Shown: piece by piece, positions 54,047-63,008 of the stretch
Numbering within the stretch: position 1 is the stretch's first letter
How the letters are laid out: every line of letters starts with the position of its first letter
Assembly: GCA_015066095.1 (NCBI GenBank)
Contig: SVPC01000002.1
Coordinates: 1-64,000, forward strand
Length of the DNA: 64,000 bases
Reading direction: 5' to 3'
Source: Oscillospiraceae bacterium
Lineage (GTDB): Bacteria; Bacillota; Clostridia; Oscillospirales; Acutalibacteraceae
Notes under the pieces: model-generated
Told to the model about the DNA's origin: nothing
The model's database searches: none
The model's input: the letters and a program-made list of their open reading frames with translations, nothing else
Translations under genes and position numbers: made by a program

Positions 54047-55684
54047 TTATTTAAACTCTATTTTTTCTATCACATTACCCTTTAAGACAAGTTCTACGGT
54101 TTGACCTGCTTTAGCAAAAGGTAATAAATCCGACTTTGTAACAACTGCGGTATAGATTGCTTCATCATCTGCAAATTTTAGATAATACACAGTATTACCG
54201 CTCACCACAGCAGAATTTATATTTTCAATAACCTTTACAATCTTTTCCGGCTCTTGTTCAGGCTCATCACTAACATTTTCGGTCTTGAGTTTAGAAATAT
54301 AGTCCTCTCTCGCACTCTCAACCGTACTGCCCGTACCCACTATCTGATACTGATTAACATCAACAAAAGCGTACATCTTGACAAGCCCTGCCGCGTCTTT
54401 AAGCGACATAAAATAGGTTGGTCTGTCCGAAACATTTAAAAGTAGTGGGAATGTAGAGGTATAATTAAGATGCTGTACCTGACCCTCGGCAGAATCCATT
54501 GCCGAATATTCTTCTGCACCCGGAATAGTGTAGAATTTAGTAGCCTTGGTACGTAAATTTGTTAGCACAAAACCAACATTCGACTCGTCACTTGTTACCG
54601 ATGTCATACCTGTGTAAAGATACACATCATCATCTATAGCCAAGTAATTATGGCCGTCGGTCGGCTGTAATACACCACTTTGACCAAAAATCGAATTGAA
54701 AAAGCCCGAGCGGTATTTACCGTTGTAATTAAGTTGTTCAAGTATCATACTTGAATTATAAACTTGGTCTACCCAAGTGGGTATTTCATCAATTTTATAA
54801 TACTTGCTTTCACCTGTTTGCGCGTTCATAAGCACCGCGCCGTCTATATCGCTGCCACTCCAAAAACCGATTTTAAAATCTATAACAGACGCCACCCAGT
54901 AAGGTGTGCCGTTATCGTCAATTTCAAATGAAACATTATCAAATATTTTAGTGGGATATTTAAAACGCAAAGCACGGGTAAGGTCGCGCATAAAATACTC
55001 GCCTTCCGAGTACATTATGCCTTCACTGAGCCTTACAAGACGGGTTTCCTGTGTGGTCATATCCACCGTAATATAAGCAGGTATACCTTCGCTTTGGTTA
55101 TTAAACCACTTTATAATATCACCGTACATAAGCGGTGTTACGCGGACAGGTCTGCCCTTGTAATTTATTTGGGTATAAATGTCCTGAATCTCAAACTGCG
55201 AAACCAAATCTGCCATTTCGCCAAGTTTTCTTTGCCCCAGTCGTGTGGCGGTATCTTTATCAACCACAGGAATTTGCTCTTGATTTATCTCGGCAACATC
55301 AGTGACGAAATCACCGTCTTTTAAGGTAATAAGCTGATTATAGCTTTTAGCATTAAACAACTCACTGCCCACAATAGACATAACAGCGCTTAAAACCACA
55401 AGACTTAAAACACTTATAACAGCAAACTTTATGGGTTTTGCCATCTTTTTAAAGCCTATCTTGGGAACACCTACAACATTTTCAGGCGATTTCATCTCTT
55501 TGATAGCGGCAATCAACTGCGAAAAAGCGTTTATAGCCACACTTACCACAATAATAAAGCCTATAAAAAACCAAAAATCACGGCTTTGTAAATTTATGGG
55601 CGGTAAAGCAAACCAATAATAAAGCGCAATTATAACTATCGTTACTGCCCACTTTATAACTGATGCTAATATTCCTTTTTTCAT
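54047..55684 (-). CDS. Membrane-anchored protein with large extracytoplasmic domain, unknown function
   Basis: The 545-residue protein has three N-terminal transmembrane helices (~5-27, 36-60 and 88-110) and a ~435-residue extracytoplasmic region. That region ends in a small OB-like domain (~480-545, VVSGNTVYYLKFADDEAIYT). Segments such as PTYFMSLKDAAGLVKMYAFV suggest PepSY-like repeats, tentatively. Similar proteins are common in clostridial genomes without a known role. ATG at 55684 follows CAGGAG. Confidence 0.6.
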   Translation of the reverse strand: MKKGILASVIKWAVTIVIIALYYWFALPPINLQSRDFWFFIGFIIVVSVAINAFSQLIAAIKEMKSPENVVGVPKIGFKKMAKPIKFAVISVLSLVVLSAVMSIVGSELFNAKSYNQLITLKDGDFVTDVAEINQEQIPVVDKDTATRLGQRKLGEMADLVSQFEIQDIYTQINYKGRPVRVTPLMYGDIIKWFNNQSEGIPAYITVDMTTQETRLVRLSEGIMYSEGEYFMRDLTRALRFKYPTKIFDNVSFEIDDNGTPYWVASVIDFKIGFWSGSDIDGAVLMNAQTGESKYYKIDEIPTWVDQVYNSSMILEQLNYNGKYRSGFFNSIFGQSGVLQPTDGHNYLAIDDDVYLYTGMTSVTSDESNVGFVLTNLRTKATKFYTIPGAEEYSAMDSAEGQVQHLNYTSTFPLLLNVSDRPTYFMSLKDAAGLVKMYAFVDVNQYQIVGTGSTVESAREDYISKLKTENVSDEPEQEPEKIVKVIENINSAVVSGNTVYYLKFADDEAIYTAVVTKSDLLPFAKAGQTVELVLKGNVIEKIEFK

Positions 55685-55751
55685 ACAGTACACTCCTGAA
55701 AATTTTATATATTAAAAATACCATAATTTTGAATTTATGTCAAATATATCA

Positions 55752-55780
55752 TTGCAAAATTGCATAGTTTAAAGTATAAT
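55752..55780 (+). promoter_or_regulatory. Predicted promoter of the flavin reductase-yfcE pair
   Basis: TTGCAA (55752-55757), a 17-base spacer and TATAAT (55775-55780) lie 21 bases before the ATG at 55802. Confidence 0.65.
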
Positions 55781-55801
55781 GTTTTTTGGAGAGTGACAGC
55801 G

Positions 55802-56299
55802 ATGTTTGATGAAATAAGTATTAAAAGCGTTAAGAAAAATCTTGTAAAAGCAATTGCCGACGAATGGATGCTCATTACCGCCGGTGACAAAGACGGATAT
55901 AATATGATGACCGCATCATGGGGCTTTTTAGGCGAAATGTGGGGCGAAGATACCGCTATGGTGGTAGTCCGTCCTCAAAGATATACTATGGAATTCATCA
56001 ATAAAAATGACTATTTTACCATTAGTTTTTACGGCGAAAATAAAGATATTCACAAAATTTGCGGAACAAAGTCAGGCAGAGATGTCGATAAAACCGCTCT
56101 CACAGGCCTCACCCCCGTTTTCCTACATAATTCGGTCTTTTTCCGCGAAGCCAACCTTGTGCTTGTTTGTAAAAAGCAGTATGTAGGCGATATGACCGAA
56201 GATAATTTTATAGACAAGGAACCGCTTAAATGGTATGAAAACAAAGATTATCACAAAATGATTTTCGGTAAAATCGAAAAAGTTTTAGTAAAGGTATAA
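55802..56299 (+). CDS. Flavin reductase-like FMN-binding protein
   Basis: ATG at 55802 has GGAG ten bases upstream; the frame opens at 55760 without an SD and across the predicted promoter. The 165-residue protein resembles the split-barrel flavin reductase family (MLITAGDKDGYNMMTASWGF, VVRPQRYTMEFI, YFTISFYG). It may reduce free flavin or serve as a flavodoxin-like redox partner; the substrate is unknown. It precedes yfcE by 5 bp. Confidence 0.8.
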   Translation: MFDEISIKSVKKNLVKAIADEWMLITAGDKDGYNMMTASWGFLGEMWGEDTAMVVVRPQRYTMEFINKNDYFTISFYGENKDIHKICGTKSGRDVDKTALTGLTPVFLHNSVFFREANLVLVCKKQYVGDMTEDNFIDKEPLKWYENKDYHKMIFGKIEKVLVKV

Positions 56300-56304
56300 G
56301 AAAA

Positions 56305-56850
56305 ATGAAATTTTTAATTGCGTCTGATATTCACGGCAGTCTTAAATACTGTGAAATGCTTTTGAAAGCATTCAAACAAGAAAAAGCCGATAAAATAATA
56401 TTGCTTGGTGATATTCTCTATCACGGTCCGCGTAACGATTTGCCCGAAAATTACGCACCAAAAGCCATTATTGAACTTTTAAATCCGCTTAAAGATAAAT
56501 TGCTCTGTGTACGCGGTAACTGTGATACAGAAGTTGACCAAATGGTGCTTAATTTCCCCATTTTGGCAGATTATGCCGTAATACCTGTGGGTGACAAACT
56601 TTTATATGCCACCCACGGTCATAAATACAATGCACAAACACCTCCGCCTTTAAGCAAAGGTGACCTGCTTATCAACGGTCACACCCATGTACCCAAATGC
56701 GAGGATATGGGCGATTTCATTTATATGAATTGTGGCTCAGTTTCTATCCCTAAAGAAAATTCACCACACAGTTATATGATTTTGGAAAACGGCAAATTCC
56801 AATGGATTGACCTTGTAACAGGCGAAATTTTTAATCAATATGAAGTATAA
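56305..56850 (+). CDS. yfcE: Metallophosphoesterase YfcE-like phosphodiesterase
   Basis: The 181-residue calcineurin-like phosphodiesterase has the metal motifs SDIHGS (~7), LLGDILYHGPR (~34), VRGNCD (~73), ATHGHKY (~108) and NGHTHVP (~127), in order. YfcE enzymes hydrolyse phosphodiesters; the natural substrate is unsettled. It is probably co-transcribed with the flavin reductase gene. Confidence 0.9.
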   Translation: MKFLIASDIHGSLKYCEMLLKAFKQEKADKIILLGDILYHGPRNDLPENYAPKAIIELLNPLKDKLLCVRGNCDTEVDQMVLNFPILADYAVIPVGDKLLYATHGHKYNAQTPPPLSKGDLLINGHTHVPKCEDMGDFIYMNCGSVSIPKENSPHSYMILENGKFQWIDLVTGEIFNQYEV

Positions 56851-56876
56851 AAAGCGGTGCTTTGCACCGCTTTTTA
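56849..56876. terminator. Bidirectional terminator between yfcE and spoIIE
   Basis: AAAAAGCGGTGC and GCACCGCTTTTT form a 12-bp stem with a 3-base loop and T runs on both strands, serving the two converging genes. Confidence 0.9.
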
Positions 56877-56877
56877 T

Positions 56878-59187
56878 TTACACCGCTTTTTCTAAAATAG
56901 CACACATTACAGTAATATCGTCCTGTTTTTTATCACCCAAACGGCGTTTGGCGCAAAGACACAAATGCTCTGATAAATCTTGTGCAGAGCCGTCAGTCCA
57001 ACTTTCAATCTCGGCGCGTATCCAGTCTGTACCCTCACTTGTGACACCGTCTGACATAAGCACCACCACATCTCCCACTTTACAGCGTATAGCCGCTTTG
57101 TCAAAGCCAATATCCCGTAATATACCAACCGGTAGCGAACTGCTTTCTGCTTTACCTGTTTTGCCGCTTCTGCGCACAATTGTGGGTGCTGCACCCGCTT
57201 TATAAAGTTCGAGCATACCTGTGTGCAAATCAACACTCGCGATATCCACCGTCGCCAACGATTCATCGGTAGATTTAAAAAGCATAGAGGAATTGAGAAT
57301 TTTAAGCGAACAATTATAACCAAACCCCGCTTTTAAAAGTCGCGCCATAAGTCCCGAAGCCATTGCACCGTCTACTGCTGCTCTGCCCCCTGTACCCATA
57401 CCGTCGCTCAAAATCATAACAAAATGCCCCTTGTTATCGGTAAAATATTTAAAAGCATCGCCGCTCATTATATTGCCCTGTGCGTTTGACTGACTCACAC
57501 CAAAATCTACTTTAATCTCGGTACGCTCACAAAGTGAAATATAAATTTCTCCACCTACTTCACTAACCGTAGGTATATCGAAATCGCGTTCACAAGCTAA
57601 AGATACCAGTTTCATCACCTGTGCTTTGTTTATAACAAGTTCGGGTGTTTTTTTAAGTTTCAATTCTATTGTCATTCTGCCAAAACGGTCTATTCTGCTG
57701 CAACATTCACTTATGTTTATATTTAAATTTTTAAGCGCCGCCGCCGCATTTTCGGCAGAAGAATTATCAAATCTTTCCTGCATTTCAAAATCACGCGCCA
57801 TATCGGAAAGCATAGAAGCAATACCGCCAAACTGGTCGGACACAACACTTCTGACTTCGTCTATGCGGTTTTCTGCCGCTATTTTAGAAGCATAATCGGT
57901 ATACCTTTTATAAGTGGCATTACTCATACCGCCAAGCCTTAAACATCTGCCCTTAAATTCCTCAGGTGCCGCCGTTTCGGGACTAACACTACCCTCTTTT
58001 ACCGCTTTGGTCATCTCTAAAACGGCATTTACTGTATCTTCCCGTTTCTTTTCCCAACAATGTATGCGCAGTTTACATCCTGCACAGGCATCTTGCTCTA
58101 TTGAATTTATTACTGCACCAAAATCGGGTGAATTGATTTTTGAAAGTTCATTTGACACCTGTTCCACCGTTTGCGAAACATCTTTAAGTGCGTTAGATGC
58201 CAAACAGAGCCGCATTGTAAGTGATTTTTTAAACCCTGTAGGCACCGAAATTTTTGGATAAGCCGAAAAAATCTTACCGAGATATACCCCTGCTCCTCGC
58301 GGTAGTACCAAGAATATTATAGCGCCCAATATCACCTCGGTAACAACCGCAGGAATAGCGATAACATCTCCCGCAGTAACCGCTCCGATAAAACCCAAAA
58401 TCACAAAAATAAATATTTGCGCATATTTACCCAGTGAAGAAAATACACCGCAAAAAAGTCCTGCCACCGCAAAGGATACCCCCACCGTGCCCGAAGCACC
58501 GCTTAAAACCATAGTAAATGCGGTAGTAATACCGCTTACCGCACCCGAAATTATACCACCGTATTTAGCCGAAAGCAAAATAAGCAAAACACTTAAAATA
58601 CCGCCTAATGATACCGAATAAAGCGCGACATTGTTAAAGCCCAAAAGCAAAATATTTATTACAATAAGTACGCTAACAAGTTCATCAGGAGAAAGCCCTG
58701 CATTATCGCGCGAAAAAATTCTAAAACTGCGCCTTACAAAGTAAGTACCGACCGATGCTATAACAGATTCGCTTATGACATCAATCACACTGCCGCCCTG
58801 TATTTTAAGCGCCGCACCGCTTGTCAAAAACGAAGCCAAAAATGTTATTAAGGTAAGAAAAACCTCACTGTTTACAAGCCTTTTATAATTGCTAAGTAAC
58901 AATTTTATAGAAAGTATCGCAAACAATGCTGCAAGATACTTAAATGCTCCGTTGCCCACAGCAGGTATAAAATAGCCCACAAATACACCTATAGCACACG
59001 CAGGGGTATATGTTAAAGAGCAACCTGCTATTACCGACAAGCCAAACGGCAAAAGCTTGTCCATTACCACCCCTTTAGTGGCGACAAAACCCACTACCGC
59101 CATTAAAAAATGTACACTTATAGCCAAAAACAACTCTTTGTGACTCAATTTTTCCCTGTCGGCAGAAACCTTTACAAATTCCTTCAT
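56878..59187 (-). CDS. spoIIE: Stage II sporulation protein E (serine phosphatase)
   Basis: SpoIIE dephosphorylates SpoIIAA to activate sigma-F in the forespore. The 769-residue protein has about ten transmembrane helices (~20-310), a central regulatory region with CAGCKLRIHCWEKK (~370-550), and a PP2C-type phosphatase domain (~560-769) with LSDGMGTGGRAA and LMSDGVTSEG. GAAGGTGA precedes ATG 59187. Confidence 0.95.
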   Translation of the reverse strand: MKEFVKVSADREKLSHKELFLAISVHFLMAVVGFVATKGVVMDKLLPFGLSVIAGCSLTYTPACAIGVFVGYFIPAVGNGAFKYLAALFAILSIKLLLSNYKRLVNSEVFLTLITFLASFLTSGAALKIQGGSVIDVISESVIASVGTYFVRRSFRIFSRDNAGLSPDELVSVLIVINILLLGFNNVALYSVSLGGILSVLLILLSAKYGGIISGAVSGITTAFTMVLSGASGTVGVSFAVAGLFCGVFSSLGKYAQIFIFVILGFIGAVTAGDVIAIPAVVTEVILGAIIFLVLPRGAGVYLGKIFSAYPKISVPTGFKKSLTMRLCLASNALKDVSQTVEQVSNELSKINSPDFGAVINSIEQDACAGCKLRIHCWEKKREDTVNAVLEMTKAVKEGSVSPETAAPEEFKGRCLRLGGMSNATYKRYTDYASKIAAENRIDEVRSVVSDQFGGIASMLSDMARDFEMQERFDNSSAENAAAALKNLNINISECCSRIDRFGRMTIELKLKKTPELVINKAQVMKLVSLACERDFDIPTVSEVGGEIYISLCERTEIKVDFGVSQSNAQGNIMSGDAFKYFTDNKGHFVMILSDGMGTGGRAAVDGAMASGLMARLLKAGFGYNCSLKILNSSMLFKSTDESLATVDIASVDLHTGMLELYKAGAAPTIVRRSGKTGKAESSSLPVGILRDIGFDKAAIRCKVGDVVVLMSDGVTSEGTDWIRAEIESWTDGSAQDLSEHLCLCAKRRLGDKKQDDITVMCAILEKAV

Positions 59188-59220
59188 AATTTCACCTTCA
59201 AAAATTTTTTATCACTTTAA

Positions 59221-59226
59221 ATTATA
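59221..59226 (-). promoter_or_regulatory. Candidate -10 element for spoIIE
   Basis: TATAAT on the minus strand lies ~34 bases before the spoIIE ATG. No good -35 is seen at 17 bases, which would fit Spo0A-dependent activation as in Bacillus, but no clear 0A box was found. Confidence 0.4.
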
Positions 59227-59350
59227 CTCTTACGACTTTGATTTTTTTGTCTTATGTTCGGTGTAAAACTATAGTTTTTTTTGCGTTTTATAGGCGTTTT
59301 GTAATAAAAAATACCAAAAAGGAAAAAATAGCACCGAAGGTGGTAGTATT

Positions 59351-60004
59351 ATGAAAAAAATTATAAAATTATGTATTTGTTTGGGACTTTGCGCGGTATT
59401 ATTTGTCACAAATGCTTTTTCCCTTTCTAAAATCGGCTCTCGTTCAGAAGAGGTAAGGCAAATTCAAACCGCACTTAAGCAAAGAGGTTATTTTAATAGT
59501 GAAATTGACGGTATTTTCGGTACGCTTACCAAAAAAGCGGTCGAGCGCTTCCAAAAGGACAACGGACTGACAGTTGACGGTATTGCAGGTAAAAACACGC
59601 TTAAAGCACTTGGTATAAAGGACGGCGACAACAATTATTACGGCGGTTATTCTTCTGCCGATTATGATTTATTGGCGCGACTTATTTCAGCAGAATCACG
59701 TGGTGAGCCATATATCGGTCAGGTTGCGGTGGGCGCAGTAGTTTTAAACCGCATAGAACACCCCTCTTTCCCCGACACATTATCGGGTGTAATTTACCAA
59801 AGAGGTGCTTTCTCCTGCTTAGATGACGGCCAGTTTTACGAGCCAATTGCCGACAGTTGTTATTCGGCAGCGCGCGATGTTTTAAATGGTCTTGACCCAT
59901 CAGGCGGCGCTATCTATTATTATAACCCCGTAACCGCCACAAATAAGTGGATTAGAAGTCGTAAGATTATTACAACAATTGGTAAACACCGTTTTTGCGA
60001 ATAA
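59351..60004 (+). CDS. sleB: SleB-like spore cortex-lytic enzyme (cell wall hydrolase)
   Basis: The 217-residue secreted protein has a signal peptide (1-24), a peptidoglycan-binding domain (~28-88, SRSEEVRQIQTALKQRGYF), and a C-terminal hydrolase_2 domain (~105-215). That domain carries the catalytic glutamate in ISAESRGEP and the motif GQVAVGAVVLNR. This is the SleB/CwlJ architecture used in germination, a lytic transglycosylase. No YpeB partner gene is adjacent. SD GAAGGTGG precedes the ATG. No sigma-G promoter was clearly recognised. Confidence 0.88.
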   Translation: MKKIIKLCICLGLCAVLFVTNAFSLSKIGSRSEEVRQIQTALKQRGYFNSEIDGIFGTLTKKAVERFQKDNGLTVDGIAGKNTLKALGIKDGDNNYYGGYSSADYDLLARLISAESRGEPYIGQVAVGAVVLNRIEHPSFPDTLSGVIYQRGAFSCLDDGQFYEPIADSCYSAARDVLNGLDPSGGAIYYYNPVTATNKWIRSRKIITTIGKHRFCE

Positions 60005-60060
60005 ACCGCTCAAATTTGCTTACTTTATTTAGGTAACTTTTCACAAAAAAATAGTTATCC

Positions 60061-60089
60061 TTGACTTTACTGTAAAATAATTATATAAT
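60061..60089 (+). promoter_or_regulatory. Strong sigma-A promoter of greA-lysS
   Basis: TTGACT (60061-60066), a 17-base spacer and TATAAT (60084-60089) predict a start near 60096 and a ~115-nt leader before greA. Confidence 0.85.
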
Positions 60090-60097
60090 AGTGTTTA

Positions 60098-60159
60098 TTG
60101 TAATGCTCTTTAGTGGCGAAGGTTTAAAATCGTTCCCACACGCCGAATATGCATTACAA
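60098..60159 (+). promoter_or_regulatory. Structured 5' leader of greA
   Basis: TTGTAATGC (60098-60106) and GCATTACAA (60151-60159) form a perfect 9-bp outer stem beginning right at the predicted transcript start. Inside it, GGCG (60115-60118) can pair with CGCC (60141-60144). No T-box, lysine or other known riboswitch pattern is recognised. Confidence 0.5.
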
Positions 60160-60210
60160 ATTCATTTCTCAGCAAGTCACAGGTAAAATAATGTAAAGGT
60201 GGTTTTTATA

Positions 60211-60687
60211 ATGGCAAAAACTATTAAAGTTACCGAAGACGGATTAGCAAAACTCAAGGCAGAATTAGAAAATCTTAAAACCGTGGGCAGAGCAGATATT
60301 GCTGAAAAAATAAAGATTGCCCGTGGTTACGGCGACCTTTCTGAAAATAGCGAATATGACGAGGCTAAAAACGAACAAGCTAAAATTGAAGCCCGTATTG
60401 CTGAAATCGAAGTAATGCTCAAGAATATTGAAATTATAGAAGATGTAAAAGGCGATTCTCAGACCGTTGTTATCGGTGTTAATGTTAAAGCACTTGATAT
60501 GGAGTTTGATGAAGAGGTTGAATATCGCGTTGTAGGCTCTACCGAAGCAGACCCCTTAAATGGTAAAATTTCGGACGAATCACCTTTGGGTAAAGCGCTT
60601 TTAGGCAAAAAAATCGGTGATGAGGTTATCGTTGATGCACCTGCAGGCGAACTCAAGTTCAAAATTTTAGAGATAGGCAATAATTAG
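60211..60687 (+). CDS. greA: Transcription elongation factor GreA
   Basis: GreA rescues backtracked RNA polymerase by stimulating transcript cleavage. The 158-residue protein has the usual length, an N-terminal coiled coil (1-75) with the tip residues in [17 protein letters not shown], and a C-terminal FKBP-like domain ([13 protein letters not shown]). ATG at 60211 follows AAAGGTGG. It is upstream of lysS by 25 bp. Confidence 0.96.
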   Translation: MAKTIKVTEDGLAKLKAELENLKTVGRADIAEKIKIARGYGDLSENSEYDEAKNEQAKIEARIAEIEVMLKNIEIIEDVKGDSQTVVIGVNVKALDMEFDEEVEYRVVGSTEADPLNGKISDESPLGKALLGKKIGDEVIVDAPAGELKFKILEIGNN

Positions 60688-60712
60688 GATTTTTTCTAAG
60701 GGATGTGTTAAT

Positions 60713-62215
60713 ATGGAAAATAATCAAAAGAAAAACGGCGCTGTGGAACAGGATTTTAACGAAATAGTAAAAATCCGCCGCGAAAAGCTTGCCGCTTTAA
60801 AAGAATCGGGTAACGACCCGTTTGTTATCACAAAGTTTGACTTTGATAACGATTCGAAAAACATTAAAGACAATTTCGGAGAATTTGAAAATAAAACCGT
60901 TAAAATCGCAGGTCGTATTGTTGCTCGCCGTATTATGGGTAAAGCAAGTTTTGTAGGTCTTTCTGATTCCACAGGCAAAATTCAGCTTTATGTTCGCCGT
61001 GACGATGTTGGTGAAGATGTTTATGCCGCTTTCAAAAAGTGGGATATCGGTGATATTGTAGGTGTAGAAGGTTTTGTGTTTAAAACCCAGACAGGTGAAA
61101 TTTCAGTTCACGCACATTCAATAACACTTCTTTCAAAATCACTTCTCCCCTTGCCCGAAAAGTTCCACGGCCTTACAAATAACGACCTTCGTTTCCGTCA
61201 AAGATATGTTGACCTTATTATGAACGAAAATGTTAAGCGTAACTTTATTGTTCGTTCAAAATTCATTAAGTTTATGCGCAAATATCTTGACGATATGAAC
61301 TATATCGAGGTTGAAACCCCTGTACTTAATACAATTGTAGGCGGTGCGGCTGCCCGTCCTTTCGTTACACATCATAACACCCTTAATATACCTATGTATA
61401 TGCGTATCGCAACCGAACTCCCATTAAAACGCCTTATTGTTGGTGGTATGGACCGCGTTTACGAAATCGGACGTATTTTCCGTAACGAAGGTATGGACCC
61501 CAAACATAACCCCGAATTTACAACAGTTGAATTATATCAAGCTTATGCCGATTTTCACGATATGATGGACATCGCAGAAGGTATTATCTCAGGTGCCGCT
61601 AAAGAAATCCACGGCACTTACGAGGTTGAGTGGATGGGCGAAAAAATCGACTTAACCCCCGGTTGGCGCAGACTTACAATGGTTGATGCTGTAAAAGAAT
61701 ATGCAGGTATCGACTTTGGCGCTATTACCGATGATGAAGAAGCAGTTAAGGCTGCAGAAGCTATCGGTGTAGAACTTGCCGAAACCGCAGACAGAACTTG
61801 GGGTAACGCACTCTATGCTTGTTTCGACCAAAGAGTTGAAGAAAAACTCATTCAACCTACATTCATTACAATGTACCCTGTTGAGGTTTCTCCCCTTACA
61901 AAGGCTTCTCCCGAAGACCCACGCCTTACCGAGCGTTTTGAGTTGTTTGTTTGCCACAGCGAACTTGCAAATGCATATTCCGAGCTTAACGACCCAATCG
62001 TTCAGCGTGAACGCTTTATGAAGCAGTTAGAACTCCGTGAACGCGGTGACGACGAAGCAGAAATGCTTGACGAAGATTTTCTTACCGCTATGGAATATGG
62101 TATGCCACCCACAGGCGGTATGGGTATCGGTGTTGACAGAGCAGTAATGCTTCTTACTAACTCCGACACCATAAGAGAAGTAATCTTGTTCCCCACGATG
62201 AAGCCGTTGGATTAA
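60713..62215 (+). CDS. lysS: Lysyl-tRNA synthetase, class II
   Basis: LysRS charges tRNA-Lys. The 500-residue protein has an N-terminal OB anticodon-binding domain (~60-150) and a class II core with motif 2 FRNEGMDPKHNPEFTTVELY (~265) and motif 3 GMGIGVDRAVMLL (~470). The end LFPTMKPLD is the family terminus. It is co-transcribed with greA and terminated just downstream. A degraded second copy of its last codons lies at 62898-62924. Confidence 0.97.
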   Translation: MENNQKKNGAVEQDFNEIVKIRREKLAALKESGNDPFVITKFDFDNDSKNIKDNFGEFENKTVKIAGRIVARRIMGKASFVGLSDSTGKIQLYVRRDDVGEDVYAAFKKWDIGDIVGVEGFVFKTQTGEISVHAHSITLLSKSLLPLPEKFHGLTNNDLRFRQRYVDLIMNENVKRNFIVRSKFIKFMRKYLDDMNYIEVETPVLNTIVGGAAARPFVTHHNTLNIPMYMRIATELPLKRLIVGGMDRVYEIGRIFRNEGMDPKHNPEFTTVELYQAYADFHDMMDIAEGIISGAAKEIHGTYEVEWMGEKIDLTPGWRRLTMVDAVKEYAGIDFGAITDDEEAVKAAEAIGVELAETADRTWGNALYACFDQRVEEKLIQPTFITMYPVEVSPLTKASPEDPRLTERFELFVCHSELANAYSELNDPIVQRERFMKQLELRERGDDEAEMLDEDFLTAMEYGMPPTGGMGIGVDRAVMLLTNSDTIREVILFPTMKPLD

Positions 62216-62224
62216 TAATAACTA

Positions 62225-62262
62225 AACACCCTATGACCTAAAAAGTCATAGGGTGTTTTTTA
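62225..62262 (+). terminator. Intrinsic terminator of greA-lysS
   Basis: AACACCCTATGAC and GTCATAGGGTGTT form a 13-bp stem with a 7-base loop (62225-62257), then TTTT. Confidence 0.92.
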
Positions 62263-62281
62263 AAAAACGAAATCTTATGTT

Positions 62282-62656
62282 TTATTCACCATATACAATT
62301 AACAAGGTTATTCCGTTGCTATCCAAATAAACGCATTGGTCTCCACCGAGCATTCCCTCTGTATAGAATGAAACCATCCAAACACTTAATTCTTTATCAA
62401 AAGACACGTGTGATGTGTCCCACTCAATAGTACACTCTTTTTTTGCTCTCTCCAAAGCATCCTCTGCATTGGAAAGTTTAGACTCGTTTGTATTTTTGAA
62501 ACCATCGTGTTTTACACCAGGATTATTATCTTTATATATCTCTGCATGTTCAGAATACGAAAAAGAAGATACTTCAATATTAGATTTGGGTTGATTGCAA
62601 CCTGTAAATAATAAAAGAAAAGAAAAAACTAAAATAAAGCAAATAATTTTTTTCAT
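62282..62656 (-). CDS. Small lipoprotein, unknown function
   Basis: The 124-residue protein starts at ATG 62656 (GGGTGA upstream) with a lipoprotein signal ending LLFTGC. The mature part is short and polar, with a helix near residues 60-80 (SNAEDALERAKKEC) and a beta-rich C-terminus (WDTSHVSFDKELSVWMVSFY). This pattern is reminiscent of PepSY-type inhibitor domains, tentatively. It lies between lysS and a duplicate of the lysS 3' end, so it may have arrived by integration. Confidence 0.65.
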   Translation of the reverse strand: MKKIICFILVFSFLLLFTGCNQPKSNIEVSSFSYSEHAEIYKDNNPGVKHDGFKNTNESKLSNAEDALERAKKECTIEWDTSHVSFDKELSVWMVSFYTEGMLGGDQCVYLDSNGITLLIVYGE

Positions 62657-62676
62657 ACTATCACCCATTTTTCTTA

Positions 62677-62705
62677 ATTATATCACATGGCGTTCAAAAT
62701 AACAA
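62677..62705 (-). promoter_or_regulatory. Predicted promoter of the small lipoprotein gene
   Basis: TTGTTA (62700-62705), a 17-base spacer and TATAAT (62677-62682) on the minus strand lie ~20 bases before the ATG, so the inserted gene has its own promoter. Confidence 0.6.
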
Positions 62706-62897
62706 TATGTTTTATAAAATATGAGTTTTGGGCCATTTTTTAGACCATTTCAGAGGTATGATATGCCCCGAAAAGGCAATTTGAGGTAAGATAATTTTTT
62801 GAGAGTAAAAATGCAGTAATCAAAACGTGTAGGAAAAATCACGATAAAGCAAGATGGGGTAAGATATTTTGCTTTTATTTTTATAACCCTTGCATAC

Positions 62898-62924
62898 TCC
62901 CCACAATGAAACCGTTAGATTAAC
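62898..62924 (+). pseudogene. Duplicate remnant of the lysS 3' end
   Basis: CTC CCC ACA ATG AAA CCG TTA GAT TAA reads LPTMKPLD and stop, the lysS C-terminus. It differs from the true end only at synonymous third positions after the first codon. A terminator like the lysS one follows. The 352-bp gap 62657-63008 otherwise holds no gene. Confidence 0.8.
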
Positions 62925-62935
62925 AAAAAACTTAA

Positions 62936-62972
62936 ACGGACTATGACACAAAATGTCATAGTCCGTTTTGTT
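62936..62972 (+). terminator. Terminator-like hairpin after the lysS remnant
   Basis: ACGGACTATGAC and GTCATAGTCCGT form a 12-bp stem with a 7-base loop and TTTTG follows. The inner part CTATGAC/GTCATAG is the same as in the true lysS terminator, so it was copied together with the gene end. It could also end enolase transcription on the minus strand. Confidence 0.8.
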
Positions 62973-63008
62973 TAATAATTTAAAAAGTAGATATTCCCTA
63001 TATTTTTT

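Noticed and set aside
60090-60210. T-box or lysine riboswitch upstream of greA-lysS
   Set aside because: The leader is too short and lacks the T-box sequence and the L-box core.
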